A stretch of DNA of 61,057 bases from Bacteroidota bacterium (GTDB taxonomy: Bacteria; Bacteroidota; Bacteroidia; Flavobacteriales_C; GCA-002722245). The notes under the pieces were generated by a model. It searched no databases. It was not told the origin of the DNA and saw only the letters and a program-made list of their open reading frames with translations. Of the stretch, positions 17,296 to 27,030 are shown in pieces. The stretch lies in contig JAPLEZ010000037.1 of NCBI GenBank assembly GCA_026390935.1, positions 7,983-69,039 on the forward strand. The letters are read 5' to 3'. The stretch's first letter is position 1, and every line of letters begins with the position of its first letter. The position numbers and the translations under genes were made by a program.

Positions 17296-20200
17296 TCACC
17301 TAATACAACTCACTTTTCCCACCTCCTGATGTTTCTTTCCAAATATATCCGTGAGGTAAGCTTTGTAAACATATGTATCTATTTGAACAAGGTTGCCTTG
17401 GTACAATCCGTTCCATCCCTGATTGACGTCGTAAGAGGTGAACAGTAATTCTCCCCAGCGGTCGAAGATGTACATTTTAAATTCTATGATGTTATAAGTG
17501 TAAGCGTAAAAAATATCATTGTCGCCATCGGCATTTGGGGTGAATGCATTGGGAAAATAGTAGGAGTAAATTGGTTTTAGCTTAATTGTTTTGGTAATCG
17601 AGTCAAGGCAATTGTAATCGTTATTTGCAATGAGTGTAATGTCATAGTCGCCTACTATTTTGTATTGATGCACAGGATTTTCAAGCTTCGATGAATCCTT
17701 GTCTCCGAAATTCCATTTCCATAAATTGGAGCGAGAAGATTCGTTGGTGAAATTGGCAATATTGTCGTTTTCATCCAATTGCTCTGGAGTGAAAGAAAAA
17801 TCGGCGTGGGCAACAGGATTTGCAGTGATCATGTTTTTAATTGACGTATCATTTTTGCAACCAAAATTAGAAGTCAAAGCTAAGGAGATGTTGAATTTCT
17901 CAGGCAGATTTCCTGGGTTTTCAAAACAATGTTTAGGGTTTTTGCTGGTGGAAAAAGATCCGTCGCCAAAATCCCATGCATACGAAGAAATTACATCGGG
18001 GAATACAGTACTGCTGTCGTTAAAATCAACACACCATGATGCGCATCCTTCGGGATCACTTGTGATGAATTTTGGTTTTGGAAGTGGATGGATCACAACA
18101 GTTTTTTTGATGGAATCAATACAGTTGTGATTTGATTTTAAAATCAATTGTACAGGGTGAGATCCTGGTGAATCAAAGCTGTGTTCAGGTTCGCGTGCAG
18201 TGGAAATTTGATTGTCGCCAAATTTCCAGTTGTATGAAACAATGCTGTTGATGCTGTTTGCATTGGAGATGGAGCTGGCGTCAATAAAAATATTTTTTTC
18301 TTTGAGACAAACATCTTCGCTTGAAAAATCAGGACTTGGCAATGGCCAAATATTACTTGGCGATGAAATGGTGTCTTTACAATTTTTATCAGAAGTAACG
18401 ATGAGCTGTACATTGTAAGTTCCTTCTGCAGAAAATTTGTGTTTTGAATTTTTTGAGAAAGCACTTTTTCCATCACCGAAATTCCATTTGTATGAAGCTA
18501 TGTTTCCGCTGGAAATGGTGGAGGCATCCAAAAAAATAGCCGAGTCGGAAACACAAGTGTCTTTTTGTGTGAAAGCAGCAAGAGGTAAAGGATAAACAGT
18601 CATGGTTTTGCTAATGGTATCCGAACAACCCTGAGCGGTTTTCACAATCAATTTTATTGATTTGCTACCCGGTGTAGTGAATTTATGTGTGCTGTTTTGT
18701 GAAGTGTAATCAATGGTGGAATTTGCGTCAATGTCCCAGCTCCATTTTGTAATGCTAGAGGTGCTGACGGTTGATGTGTTGACAAAACTTGCGTCGTTGT
18801 TGCTGCATTCATCATTCACTGTGAATTTGGCAACAGGTTTTTCGTAATATGTCACAGGTTTTGTAATACTGTCGGCACAACCGCTATCGGAAAGCACCAA
18901 TAGTTTAACGTTGTAATTGCCGTGGGTACTGAAAATATTGGTGGGATTTGTAAGGTCGCTGCTTTTGTTTTCAAAACTCCATTTTGTGGATTTAATACTT
19001 CCAGGATTAACTGTAGAAGCATTGGTAAATTGAACAGGCAAAGGATTACAAACAGTAGTGTTGCTAAATGCGGCGACAGGCAATGGATTTACCAAAACAT
19101 TTTTTGTGATGGAATCCATGCAACCTTTATCGCTTGTGATTTTAAGTTTGGCGCTAAAGTTTCCGTGAGATGGATAGATGTATGTGGGGCTGTTGACGCT
19201 ACTTTCAATAGTTCCATTATTATCGAAATCCCATTTCCAGGTTGAAATGGTTCCTGTTGATTGGTCGGTGAAAGAAGTTGCGTTGCCTTTACATTTAATC
19301 GTTGAAATAAATTTTGCCGTAGGTTGAGGATACACGGTTAGGCTTTTTGACAACGTATCCCAGCAGGTTTCCGAAGTAATTCCTTTTAAAAGAATTCTGT
19401 ACGTACCTGCATTAGCAAAAAGATGACTAGCATTTTTGGTAGTATATTCAATGGAGCCATCGTTTAAAACATCCCATTGCCAAGTTGCGAATGTTGCTGA
19501 GGATGTTAAAGCAGAACTGTTGTTTAGTGCAGCAGAAGCGCCCTTGCAAATATTTGTTGCAGCGAAAATCATTTTCGGTTTTTCAAAAACAGTCACAGCT
19601 TTGGTGATGCTGTCTACGCAATTTTGATCGCTAATGACTTTAAGTTTTACGTTGCGACTTCCATATCTAACATAAGTATATGAAGCGCTTGTGCCAGATG
19701 CTGTGCCTACAGTATCTCCAAAGTTCCACAGAGATTGGTTTATACTTCCGGCACTAACTGTTGAAGTGCTATTGAAATTCATTGCAGACGGAAAGCAAAC
19801 ATTTGTTTGTGTGAAACTAGCCACTGGCATTGGGTGGTAGACAATAGGGTGAATGATAGAATCTACGCAGCCGAAATCGGAAGTGACTTTCAATTTAGCA
19901 CTTGCTGCAATCTGGTTCGGGTATAAAAATTTCGGATTTTTAAGCGCTGATGAATTTGTTCCGTTGTTATAAAAATCCCATTTTCTGCTGGTTATAGTAC
20001 CAGTGGATAAGTCGGTAAACAAAGTGGAATCATTTTTACAAGTCAACGTGGATGAAAAATCCGCCACAGGTTTTGGAGCAACAAAAACGGTACGAACGGT
20101 ATCGTCAACACAACCCCATTTATTGGTAACAGTAAGTTTGGCGGAGAATGAACCTGCCGCTGCGTAGGTGTTGGCAGAGTTTTTTGAAGTAGAGCCTGTA

Positions 20201-21627
20201 ACTCCAGTATTCAAATAATCCCATTTCCATGCAGTGATAGTGTTGGCCGGAAAACTCTTGTCGGTAAATGTATTTGCTTTTCCAAAACAAGCGGAATCAA
20301 CTGTGAAATTTGCAGTGCTCATTGCATAGGTGCCAATGTGAATAGTGTCATACGCAAAGCAACCGCCAGCAGTGCCTTCCATTCGTACCCAATATTCTCC
20401 AGGTAATTCGGTTGTTAGCGAAGCAGTGGTTGCACCCGTTGACCATAAATAAGTTTTAGCTCCGGCAGGGGCAGTGATGGTTACAGGTTTTCCAACGCAG
20501 GTAGCGGTGTCGCTTAATTTTGTAGGTATGTTACATTCGCCTTCCACGTAGGCATATCCGTAATGTCCACCTCTGCTGCAGTCGCCAGTTGTAAATTCAA
20601 TGGTTAAATTTTGTCCGATATAAGCTTGAAGAGGAATAAATGCTGAAGTCCAATCCATATAGTTTACTGTATTTGCGCCAGTACCAATCGTTTGCCATTT
20701 GGGATCGCCATTACCACCATATACATCATAGGAAGCACAGTCGATGTAATTCCCAAAGGGATCTTTGAGTCGAACACGGAAATAAGGTTGTTCATTAAAA
20801 TTATGACCAGGGTTTTGCAATACCACCGCATAGCTGTAATAGAAATTGTAATTATTGTTGGTTACAGCGAAAGTTCTTCGTAAGCTGGCAGCCTTTCCAC
20901 CTCTAGCTTTTCCGTCGCCCACCATTGCCGAACAAGTTCTGCCTGGTTTAATTTGTTGAATTGGCACTATTGGGTCCAATGCGGGAGTGATGATGATGCT
21001 GTGTTGCATACCGCTATCGGGATAATTGATGTTGCTAAGCGCACTAGGAACAATGTTCACATATCCGAAAGGAGTGCCATCCACATTACCTCGAAGCATT
21101 TGCCAATTGGAGAAATCGCATTTATCAAAAGTAAGGTTGTCGCATTCTGGCGCGATCGGAGAGGGAACAGGGATAGGGCCAAACAAGGCCGATTTTTCAA
21201 CAACTAATCGGTAGGAATGCAGTTTTTCAATAGAAGCGCTCAGTACTTGCTCTTTGAATTTTTGTAATTCAATGGGATCAATTTTTCCATTCGCAATGCA
21301 TTTGTCCATGAATGCACTTTCCTGCTCGTATAGAAATCCTATTAATTTCTCGCGAGCGAAAACATAGTCTTTTGCTCGACCACTCCAATTTAATTTAATG
21401 TTGTCCCAGAACGCAGCACTATTCAAATTATCGGCGAAATAATTCTCCAAATCATTAATGATGTCGTTTTCCGACACATGATCATGACTGTAATTCGTGG
21501 GAGTACTGTTTTGAGCGACAGAAAACATTGGCAACGTCATTAACACGCCAACAATTAATATTAATTTATTTAAGATTTCCCTCGCCTGAACCCCTACGAA
21601 TTTGAATATGTATTCAAACTCGTTCAT
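17296..21627 (-). CDS. Giant PKD-repeat cell-surface protein with T9SS type B sorting domain
   Basis: From the ATG at 21627 the protein has about 1443 residues. It has an N-terminal signal (hydrophobic LNKLILIVGVLMTLPMFSVA), an unassigned region of about 350 residues with a jelly-roll-like NISYPDSGMQHS-type segment, then eleven tandem PKD-like domains of 80-90 residues (each with W-x-[WF]-D-F-G/N-like cores and a closing GCxDSI), and a C-terminal gliding-motility type B domain (YYFPNAFTPNADGDNDIF ... FDRWGELLF ... WNGLYQG). Type B domains direct secretion through the type IX system. Likely an adhesin or gliding-related surface protein. It is divergent from the small secreted protein gene at 21796. 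Confidence 0.92.
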   Translation of the reverse strand: MNEFEYIFKFVGVQAREILNKLILIVGVLMTLPMFSVAQNSTPTNYSHDHVSENDIINDLENYFADNLNSAAFWDNIKLNWSGRAKDYVFAREKLIGFLYEQESAFMDKCIANGKIDPIELQKFKEQVLSASIEKLHSYRLVVEKSALFGPIPVPSPIAPECDNLTFDKCDFSNWQMLRGNVDGTPFGYVNIVPSALSNINYPDSGMQHSIIITPALDPIVPIQQIKPGRTCSAMVGDGKARGGKAASLRRTFAVTNNNYNFYYSYAVVLQNPGHNFNEQPYFRVRLKDPFGNYIDCASYDVYGGNGDPKWQTIGTGANTVNYMDWTSAFIPLQAYIGQNLTIEFTTGDCSRGGHYGYAYVEGECNIPTKLSDTATCVGKPVTITAPAGAKTYLWSTGATTASLTTELPGEYWVRMEGTAGGCFAYDTIHIGTYAMSTANFTVDSACFGKANTFTDKSFPANTITAWKWDYLNTGVTGSTSKNSANTYAAAGSFSAKLTVTNKWGCVDDTVRTVFVAPKPVADFSSTLTCKNDSTLFTDLSTGTITSRKWDFYNNGTNSSALKNPKFLYPNQIAASAKLKVTSDFGCVDSIIHPIVYHPMPVASFTQTNVCFPSAMNFNSTSTVSAGSINQSLWNFGDTVGTASGTSASYTYVRYGSRNVKLKVISDQNCVDSITKAVTVFEKPKMIFAATNICKGASAALNNSSALTSSATFATWQWDVLNDGSIEYTTKNASHLFANAGTYRILLKGITSETCWDTLSKSLTVYPQPTAKFISTIKCKGNATSFTDQSTGTISTWKWDFDNNGTIESSVNSPTYIYPSHGNFSAKLKITSDKGCMDSITKNVLVNPLPVAAFSNTTVCNPLPVQFTNASTVNPGSIKSTKWSFENKSSDLTNPTNIFSTHGNYNVKLLVLSDSGCADSITKPVTYYEKPVAKFTVNDECSNNDASFVNTSTVSTSSITKWSWDIDANSTIDYTSQNSTHKFTTPGSKSIKLIVKTAQGCSDTISKTMTVYPLPLAAFTQKDTCVSDSAIFLDASTISSGNIASYKWNFGDGKSAFSKNSKHKFSAEGTYNVQLIVTSDKNCKDTISSPSNIWPLPSPDFSSEDVCLKEKNIFIDASSISNANSINSIVSYNWKFGDNQISTAREPEHSFDSPGSHPVQLILKSNHNCIDSIKKTVVIHPLPKPKFITSDPEGCASWCVDFNDSSTVFPDVISSYAWDFGDGSFSTSKNPKHCFENPGNLPEKFNISLALTSNFGCKNDTSIKNMITANPVAHADFSFTPEQLDENDNIANFTNESSRSNLWKWNFGDKDSSKLENPVHQYKIVGDYDITLIANNDYNCLDSITKTIKLKPIYSYYFPNAFTPNADGDNDIFYAYTYNIIEFKMYIFDRWGELLFTSYDVNQGWNGLYQGNLVQIDTYVYKAYLTDIFGKKHQEVGKVSCIR

Positions 21628-21795
21628 TGTCTTTAAGATACACAAAAAGTTTTAAAAATCAGAGTGTTGCATATCAATTTTTTTTCAAGGAATTTGAAAT
21701 ACGGAAAAAAACTTATGTTTGGCAGGTATAATGATGTATTAGGAAATATTCATCAACTTATCTACTTTGTGTCTGCAATATTAAAATAACTTAGT

Positions 21796-22299
21796 TTGAA
21801 AACACAACTCATTTTAATTCTGGTTAGTCTATCCTATTCTGTGATATTTGGCCAAGTTGACACCACAAAATCGGTATACAAAAATTTAGAAGTTAAGAAG
21901 TTTTATAGTGGAGGGTCATCAATGGTTACTTTGAAAGGAAAAACAATTTATAAAGTAGATGATAAGGTTGTAGATGAGTCTTCATACACTCTGTATAACG
22001 AATCCTGGAAAAATATGGAAACATGTAAGCCTTGTGTTTTGGAGACTTACGATGGCAATGGAGTACTTCAGCACAAAGCTGAACAGTATACAGATTGTGC
22101 AGTAGGGCAATGGATTGAATATTATTCTGATGGAAAGATTAAAGTGATCGGGCATTTCAAAGAAAATGATACGGGTAACTGGGATAAGGCCTACGAAAGA
22201 GGTTATTGCTCATCAAAAAACGGTGTATGGAATTACTACGATAAAGATGGCACCATCAAAAAAACAGAAACATATTTAAACAATAAGCTACTCGAATAA
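21796..22299 (+). CDS. Small secreted MORN/YwqK-like repeat protein
   Basis: A 167-residue protein with a signal peptide (residues 1-19, ending IFGQ) and repeated short beta motifs such as LETYDGNGVLQHK, QWIEYYSDGKIKVIGHF and GVWNYYDKDGTIKKTETY, which resemble MORN_2/YwqK-type repeats. It starts with TTG. The function is unknown; comparable proteins are common surface or periplasmic proteins in Bacteroidota. Convergent with the HerA-like gene, leaving 30 bp between stops. Confidence 0.7.
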   Translation: MKTQLILILVSLSYSVIFGQVDTTKSVYKNLEVKKFYSGGSSMVTLKGKTIYKVDDKVVDESSYTLYNESWKNMETCKPCVLETYDGNGVLQHKAEQYTDCAVGQWIEYYSDGKIKVIGHFKENDTGNWDKAYERGYCSSKNGVWNYYDKDGTIKKTETYLNNKLLE

Positions 22300-22329
22300 A
22301 TAGTGGTTTGCTTTGTCAATTTAAATTCT

Positions 22330-23895
22330 CTAAAAAAAACTATTCTTCTTTTTTCTAGTACTTCTTTTCGGAGTGCCGAAAAGCACGCCAAACAATCCTC
22401 TTGTTAATTCTCGTACAATGGTTTTCGTTATGCTGCTTCCAGCAACGGCTTTAATAGTATCGCTAATTCCCGAAGAACTTTCTTTTTCTGGTTTTTCTTC
22501 TTCCACTACCTTGTCTTCTTGTTCGGGCATTTCTTCATTGGCGGGTTCCAGTTTGCCTTTTAAGATTTCGTAGGCGCTTTTGCGATCAATGACTTCGTTG
22601 TATTTTGCGGCGATTTCCGATGCAGCTATGATCTCATCCTGTTCAGTAGGAGTGAGCACATCCATGCGCGATTGTGGTGCGCACATAATGGTGTGCACTA
22701 GTGGAGTAGGAGTTCCTTTTTCGCTCAGCACGGTGACCAGTGCTTCTCCAATTCCCAATTCGGTAATGAGTTCGTCGGTTTTGTAAAAATCGGAAGACGG
22801 AAAATTTTCGGCCACTAGCTTGATGTCTTTTCTGTCCTTGGCGGTAAATGCGCGCAAAGCATGTTGCACTTTTGCGCCTAGCTGACTCAATATAACATCG
22901 GGAATATCGGCAGGAGATTGGGTGCAGAAGAAAATGCCAACGCCTTTACTTCTGATCAATTTAATGATGGTTTCCAATTGCTGCATCAAACTTTTTGAAG
23001 CCTCTTTGAAAATCAAATGCGCCTCGTCGATGAAGATCACCAGCTTTGGTTCGCCTTTATCGCCCACTTCGGGAAACTTGTTGTAAATCTCGGCCAGCAG
23101 GCACAACATGAAGGTGGAAAATAATTTCGGACGGTCTTGAATATCCGTTAAGCGCAAAATGTTGATGTATCCATTTCCTTTGCCGTCTTTTTGCAAAAGA
23201 TCTTCCACTTCAAAAGATTTTTCTCCGAAAAATTGATCGCCACCCTGCATTTCCACTTCCAGTAGCTTGCGCATGATAACGCCTGATGAGGCAGTGGAAA
23301 TTGCGCCGTAATTTTGAGTAATTTCTTTTTTGCCGTCGCCTTCCGCCAAATGTTGCAGGGCTGCTCGGAAATCTTTGATATCTAAAAGAGGTAATTTCTT
23401 ATCGTCGCAATATTTAAAAACAATGGCTACGGCGCCTTCCTGACTCTCATTCAGTTCCAATACTTTTGAAAACAGTACCGGTCCGAATTCAGAAACTGTA
23501 GCGCGCATCCGCAATCCTTTTTCATTGGAAATAGTCATGAGTTCTGTAGGATATTGGCGTGGCGACCAATCAACACCAATGCTTTCCATTCTTTCTTTGA
23601 TCTTCGGATTTTCGCTGCCGGCTTTTGAAATTCCACTGATATCGCCTTTAATATCCATAAGGAGTACATTCACTCCTTGTTCTGATAATGCTTCGGCGAT
23701 GCGTTGAATGGATTTGGTTTTTCCGGTTCCAGTAGCTCCGGCTATGAGTCCGTGGCGATTAATTGTGGCCAGCGGAATTTTTACTGATGATCCCTTTAGT
23801 GTGTTTTTATCAAAAGTAGCACCACCAAGTACGATGCTTTTTCCTGTAAAGTTGAATGAAGAGGTTACTTGTTCTTTAAACTGTTCAATGTTCAT
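22330..23895 (-). CDS. HerA-like ATPase, DUF853/YjgR family
   Basis: A 521-residue P-loop ATPase of the FtsK-HerA group. Visible are Walker A GATGTGKTKS near residue 53, the MDIKGDISGI segment, the Walker B VIFIDEAH near 287 and the downstream FFCTQSPADIPD, which are typical of the DUF853 family. The last 60 residues are charged (EEEKPEKESSS, basic end RSTRKKK). Function of YjgR proteins is not well established; a DNA-translocase or helicase role is inferred from relatives. The gene for a small membrane protein lies 12 bp upstream. Confidence 0.9.
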   Translation of the reverse strand: MNIEQFKEQVTSSFNFTGKSIVLGGATFDKNTLKGSSVKIPLATINRHGLIAGATGTGKTKSIQRIAEALSEQGVNVLLMDIKGDISGISKAGSENPKIKERMESIGVDWSPRQYPTELMTISNEKGLRMRATVSEFGPVLFSKVLELNESQEGAVAIVFKYCDDKKLPLLDIKDFRAALQHLAEGDGKKEITQNYGAISTASSGVIMRKLLEVEMQGGDQFFGEKSFEVEDLLQKDGKGNGYINILRLTDIQDRPKLFSTFMLCLLAEIYNKFPEVGDKGEPKLVIFIDEAHLIFKEASKSLMQQLETIIKLIRSKGVGIFFCTQSPADIPDVILSQLGAKVQHALRAFTAKDRKDIKLVAENFPSSDFYKTDELITELGIGEALVTVLSEKGTPTPLVHTIMCAPQSRMDVLTPTEQDEIIAASEIAAKYNEVIDRKSAYEILKGKLEPANEEMPEQEDKVVEEEKPEKESSSGISDTIKAVAGSSITKTIVRELTRGLFGVLFGTPKRSTRKKKNSFF

Positions 23896-23907
23896 GAGCT
23901 ATAAATT

Positions 23908-24336
23908 TTATTCAGGCGGCGCTGTTTCCGCAAATTCTTTTCTTGCTTTTCTATGGTCGATAATATTAAATGCTCTGCGTGTGAAAAACATACTTATTGC
24001 GCCTAAGGCAAAACATAAGTAGATGTACCACCATTCAAATAAATCAAAAATTAAGCTGATCACAAAATATAGATTCACATGAAGTACCAGTCCGAGTATA
24101 ATTTGCAAGTACAATCTTGTTTTAAAACCTTTTTCAACTATCATTCTTTCGTCCTCTATATCGCGCTGTACTTTTTTATCCTTGCTAATGGAATACTGAA
24201 TGGCGAAATGCCTTTTCACTTTCTTATAAACTTTAAAGCTAATGGCTGTTAAAAGGAAATAACCGACAGAAATGAGGAAAGCAAGAGCTAGCAACCACCA
24301 CAAATTTGTGCGATCTGTTGTTAGCGTTAAATACAT
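23908..24336 (-). CDS. Small integral membrane protein of unknown function
   Basis: A 142-residue protein with three hydrophobic segments (about residues 12-33, 76-98 and 101-118) and charged loops. I do not recognise the family. It lies 12 bp upstream of the HerA-like gene on the same strand, so the two are probably one transcript. Confidence 0.65.
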   Translation of the reverse strand: MYLTLTTDRTNLWWLLALAFLISVGYFLLTAISFKVYKKVKRHFAIQYSISKDKKVQRDIEDERMIVEKGFKTRLYLQIILGLVLHVNLYFVISLIFDLFEWWYIYLCFALGAISMFFTRRAFNIIDHRKARKEFAETAPPE

Positions 24337-24443
24337 AGTGTCTTTTATTTTAAAGAGAGCTTATAATAAAATATCGTACTTAAATACTGAAATTCGAGAA
24401 AAAAGTTCGATTTTCATACGACGAATAAATTAATCAAGTCAAT

Positions 24444-25934
24444 ATGTTAACAAAAGCCATACACACAATACTCATAGCCAATCGCGGAGAAATAGCGCTA
24501 CGAGTGATTCGCTCGGCAAAAGAGATGGGTATTCGCACCGTGGCTATCTACTCCGATGTTGATAAAAATATGCCTTTTGTAAAGTTGGCCGATTTGGCGG
24601 TGGGCATTGGCGGACAAAGTTCAAAGGAGTCGTATTTGGATATGGACAAGGTGATGAAAGTGTGTTTGGAGCAAAAGGTGGATGCGGTTCATCCGGGTTA
24701 TGGATTTTTATCAGAAAATCCTGTGTTTGCTGAACGTTTGGAGAAAGAAGGTATTCGTTTGATCGGACCCTCTTCATACTCAATGAAAATTATGGGCGAT
24801 AAACTTTCTTCGAAAGAGGCAGTGAAAAAGTTTGATGTTCCGGTTATTCCTGGCTCAGCAGGAGCTGTTACACATTACAACGAAGTAAAGGAAATAGCTA
24901 AAAAAACGGGGTATCCTGTTTTGATTAAGGCTTCGGCAGGAGGTGGTGGAAAGGGAATGCGGGTGGTGAATAGCGATGATGAGCTGGAATCGGCTTTTGA
25001 GCGTGCTACCGGTGAAGCTGAAGCTTCTTTTGGCAATGGGGCGGTGTTTGTAGAGAAATATGTCATTAATCCCAAACACATCGAGTTTCAAATTATGGCC
25101 GATATGCATGGCTCAGTGGTGCATCTTTTTGAGAGGGATTGCTCGGTTCAACGTCGTCACCAAAAGGTGGTGGAAGAAGCTCCTTCTATGGTGCTGGATG
25201 AAGCGCTTAGAAAAAAAATGGGGGAATGCGCAGTGAATGTAGCTAAGGCATGCAATTATGTTGGGGCTGGAACGGTGGAATTCATGCTAGATAGCGACAA
25301 GAACTTTTATTTTCTGGAGATGAACACGCGTTTGCAGGTGGAGCATCCTGTAACGGAAATGATCACAGGATTGGATTTGGTGAAAGAGCAAATCAAAGTG
25401 GCACGTGGTGAAAAACTGAGTTTTAGTCAGGAGGATTTAAAAATTAACGGTCACGCTATTGAAGTACGGGTTTGTGCTGAAGACGTAGCCAATGATTTTG
25501 CTCCCGACAACGGAATTATCAAATATTACAATACTCCAAAAGGGCTGGGAATTAGAGTGGATGATGGTTTTGAGCAGGGCGGTGAGGTTTCCATGTTTTA
25601 CGATTCCATGATAGCCAAGTTGATTGTGCATGGCAAAACTAGGGAAGAAGCGATAGCTAAAATGCAATCGGCTATCTCTCAATATACCATTGTGGGCGTA
25701 AAAACTACCTTAAATTTTGCTCAGTTTGTGTTGAAGCACGAAGAGTTTTTAAATGGCAGTTATGGCACATCGTTCATCGCTAATAACTTTAAAAAAGAAG
25801 ATCTTCTCGACGGGAAAAACAACGAGGCAGTGGCTTTGCTTGCAGCGTGGTTGCAAAGTCGGAATAAGTCGGATGTGAAAAAATATGCTTCTTTAACATA
25901 TCAAAAGGCATGGAAGCAACGTATTAAGGAGTAA
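24444..25934 (+). CDS. accC: Biotin carboxylase subunit
   Basis: ATP-grasp enzyme that carboxylates biotin on the carrier protein. The 496 residues start ILIANRGEIALRVIR and include KASAGGGGKGMR near residue 160, ERDCSVQRRHQKVVEEAPS near 229, EMNTRLQVEHPVTE near 290 and the biotin carboxylase C-terminal domain. No biotin-carrier domain is fused. It may serve acetyl-CoA carboxylase or a propionyl-CoA-type carboxylase; the slightly long C-terminus (about 50 residues beyond AccC) and the absence of accB next to it leave this open. Confidence 0.92.
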   Translation: MLTKAIHTILIANRGEIALRVIRSAKEMGIRTVAIYSDVDKNMPFVKLADLAVGIGGQSSKESYLDMDKVMKVCLEQKVDAVHPGYGFLSENPVFAERLEKEGIRLIGPSSYSMKIMGDKLSSKEAVKKFDVPVIPGSAGAVTHYNEVKEIAKKTGYPVLIKASAGGGGKGMRVVNSDDELESAFERATGEAEASFGNGAVFVEKYVINPKHIEFQIMADMHGSVVHLFERDCSVQRRHQKVVEEAPSMVLDEALRKKMGECAVNVAKACNYVGAGTVEFMLDSDKNFYFLEMNTRLQVEHPVTEMITGLDLVKEQIKVARGEKLSFSQEDLKINGHAIEVRVCAEDVANDFAPDNGIIKYYNTPKGLGIRVDDGFEQGGEVSMFYDSMIAKLIVHGKTREEAIAKMQSAISQYTIVGVKTTLNFAQFVLKHEEFLNGSYGTSFIANNFKKEDLLDGKNNEAVALLAAWLQSRNKSDVKKYASLTYQKAWKQRIKE

Positions 25935-25973
25935 TCGCTTTTGGAATATTTTTTTCGACTTCGTATCTTAATC

Positions 25974-26582
25974 ATGAAAATGCAAATTAAAAACGCACAT
26001 ATATTTTTTCTTTTATTGAGCTTGGTGCTGGGTTCAAACGCGTTTTCACAAACAGAAGATTTTTTATACACCGAAATGAGAATCGACAGTAATGGCGATA
26101 CTCTGCTGGTTTCTTATGCCAGGGAAATTCCAATTAAACTTAGTAAAAAGGCGGCCAAAAAAGTAAGTGCTCAATACCGCGAGCAGCAAAGACTTCAGAA
26201 GTATGTGAAAAAAGTGTACCCTTACGCATTGCTGGCATCACAAAAGCTAAAAGAATACGAGAAGGATTTGGCAGCAGCGAAAAACGATTACGAGCGCCGC
26301 AAAATAATGAAGAAGGTGGAAAAGGCTTTAGTAGATCAATACGGTGACGAGTTGAAAAACCTCACCATCAATCAGGGAAAAATCCTCTTAAAATTAATTG
26401 ATCGTGAAACAGGGCACTCTTCCTACGAGTTGGTGAGTGAAATGCGTGGTTCCTTCCCAGCTGCCTGCTGGCAGGGCTTGGCGAGTTTGTTTGGCCAAAA
26501 TTTAAAATCTACTTACGATGCCTACGGTGAAGACAAGGATATTGAGCAGATCGTAAAAAAAATCCAGAGAGGACAGATTTAA
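25974..26582 (+). CDS. DUF4294 secreted protein
   Basis: About 202 residues from the ATG at 25974 (an upstream ATG at 25941 adds 11 residues before the signal peptide). It has an N-terminal signal ending NAFSQ and a conserved C-terminal region (VKKVYPYALLASQKLKEYE ... LINQGKILLKLIDRETG-type stretch) matching the DUF4294 family of Bacteroidota. Function unknown. It follows accC at a short distance. Confidence 0.85.
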   Translation: MKMQIKNAHIFFLLLSLVLGSNAFSQTEDFLYTEMRIDSNGDTLLVSYAREIPIKLSKKAAKKVSAQYREQQRLQKYVKKVYPYALLASQKLKEYEKDLAAAKNDYERRKIMKKVEKALVDQYGDELKNLTINQGKILLKLIDRETGHSSYELVSEMRGSFPAACWQGLASLFGQNLKSTYDAYGEDKDIEQIVKKIQRGQI

Positions 26583-27004
26583 TCTTCTCTTGACCATGTG
26601 AGTGCTGTCGGGTGTAACTGTTATTGTATTTTCAATTTCTACAATTCTGACAACTTTTTCGCTTGGACTTTTAATCGTGACAATTTCGAAAAATAAAATC
26701 TACTCGAAGCAACTTTAAACTTATTGATTAGTGTTTTAAGCCATTGCGAACACTATTGTAAATATGGTTTTTCGAGTATGGAATTCCCTCTCGGAGGAGA
26801 GGGGTGCTGCGGAAAAGCGCGAAGGAGGGAGATGGAATAAATAAACAACATCCATCTCCCTCCTCCCCACGAAAAGCTTTCACACCCCTCTCCTCCGAGA
26901 GGGAAGCCCATACTCATCCACACCCATCCATATTCTAATCATACTCAATACCTTATTTTTATCTCAAGTTTTTAACAACATTCTCTCCACGAAATTTTAA
27001 TTTA
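26583..27004. other. Intergenic region with foldback copy 2
   Basis: About 420 bp without a convincing gene. It contains the long foldback element (26774-26915). A 40-codon protein-like stretch on the minus strand (26583-26697) lacks a start codon and matches no family I know, so it is not called. Confidence 0.6.
26774..26915. repeat. Long foldback element, copy 2
   Basis: About 142 bp, ends GAGTATG/CATACTC, with CCCTCTCGGAGGAGAGGGG opposite CCCCTCTCCTCCGAGAGGG and GGAGGGAGATGG opposite CCATCTCCCTCC. Clearly the same family as 16910-17055, with the arms better preserved than the middle. Confidence 0.88.
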
Positions 27005-27016
27005 TATTTTAGCGCC
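27005..27016 (+). promoter_or_regulatory. Possible Bacteroidota -7 promoter element
   Basis: TATTTTAGCGCC, identical to the 12-mer before ffh, and 26 bp before the next start codon. Only one position differs from TAnnTTTG. No clear -33 element. Confidence 0.35.
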
Positions 27017-27030
27017 ATAAATCATAAAAG

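Noticed and set aside
26583-26697. A 40-codon protein-like stretch on the minus strand downstream of the DUF4294 gene
   Set aside because: No start codon, a stop just upstream and no resemblance to any family I know. It may be chance coding in A+T-rich DNA.
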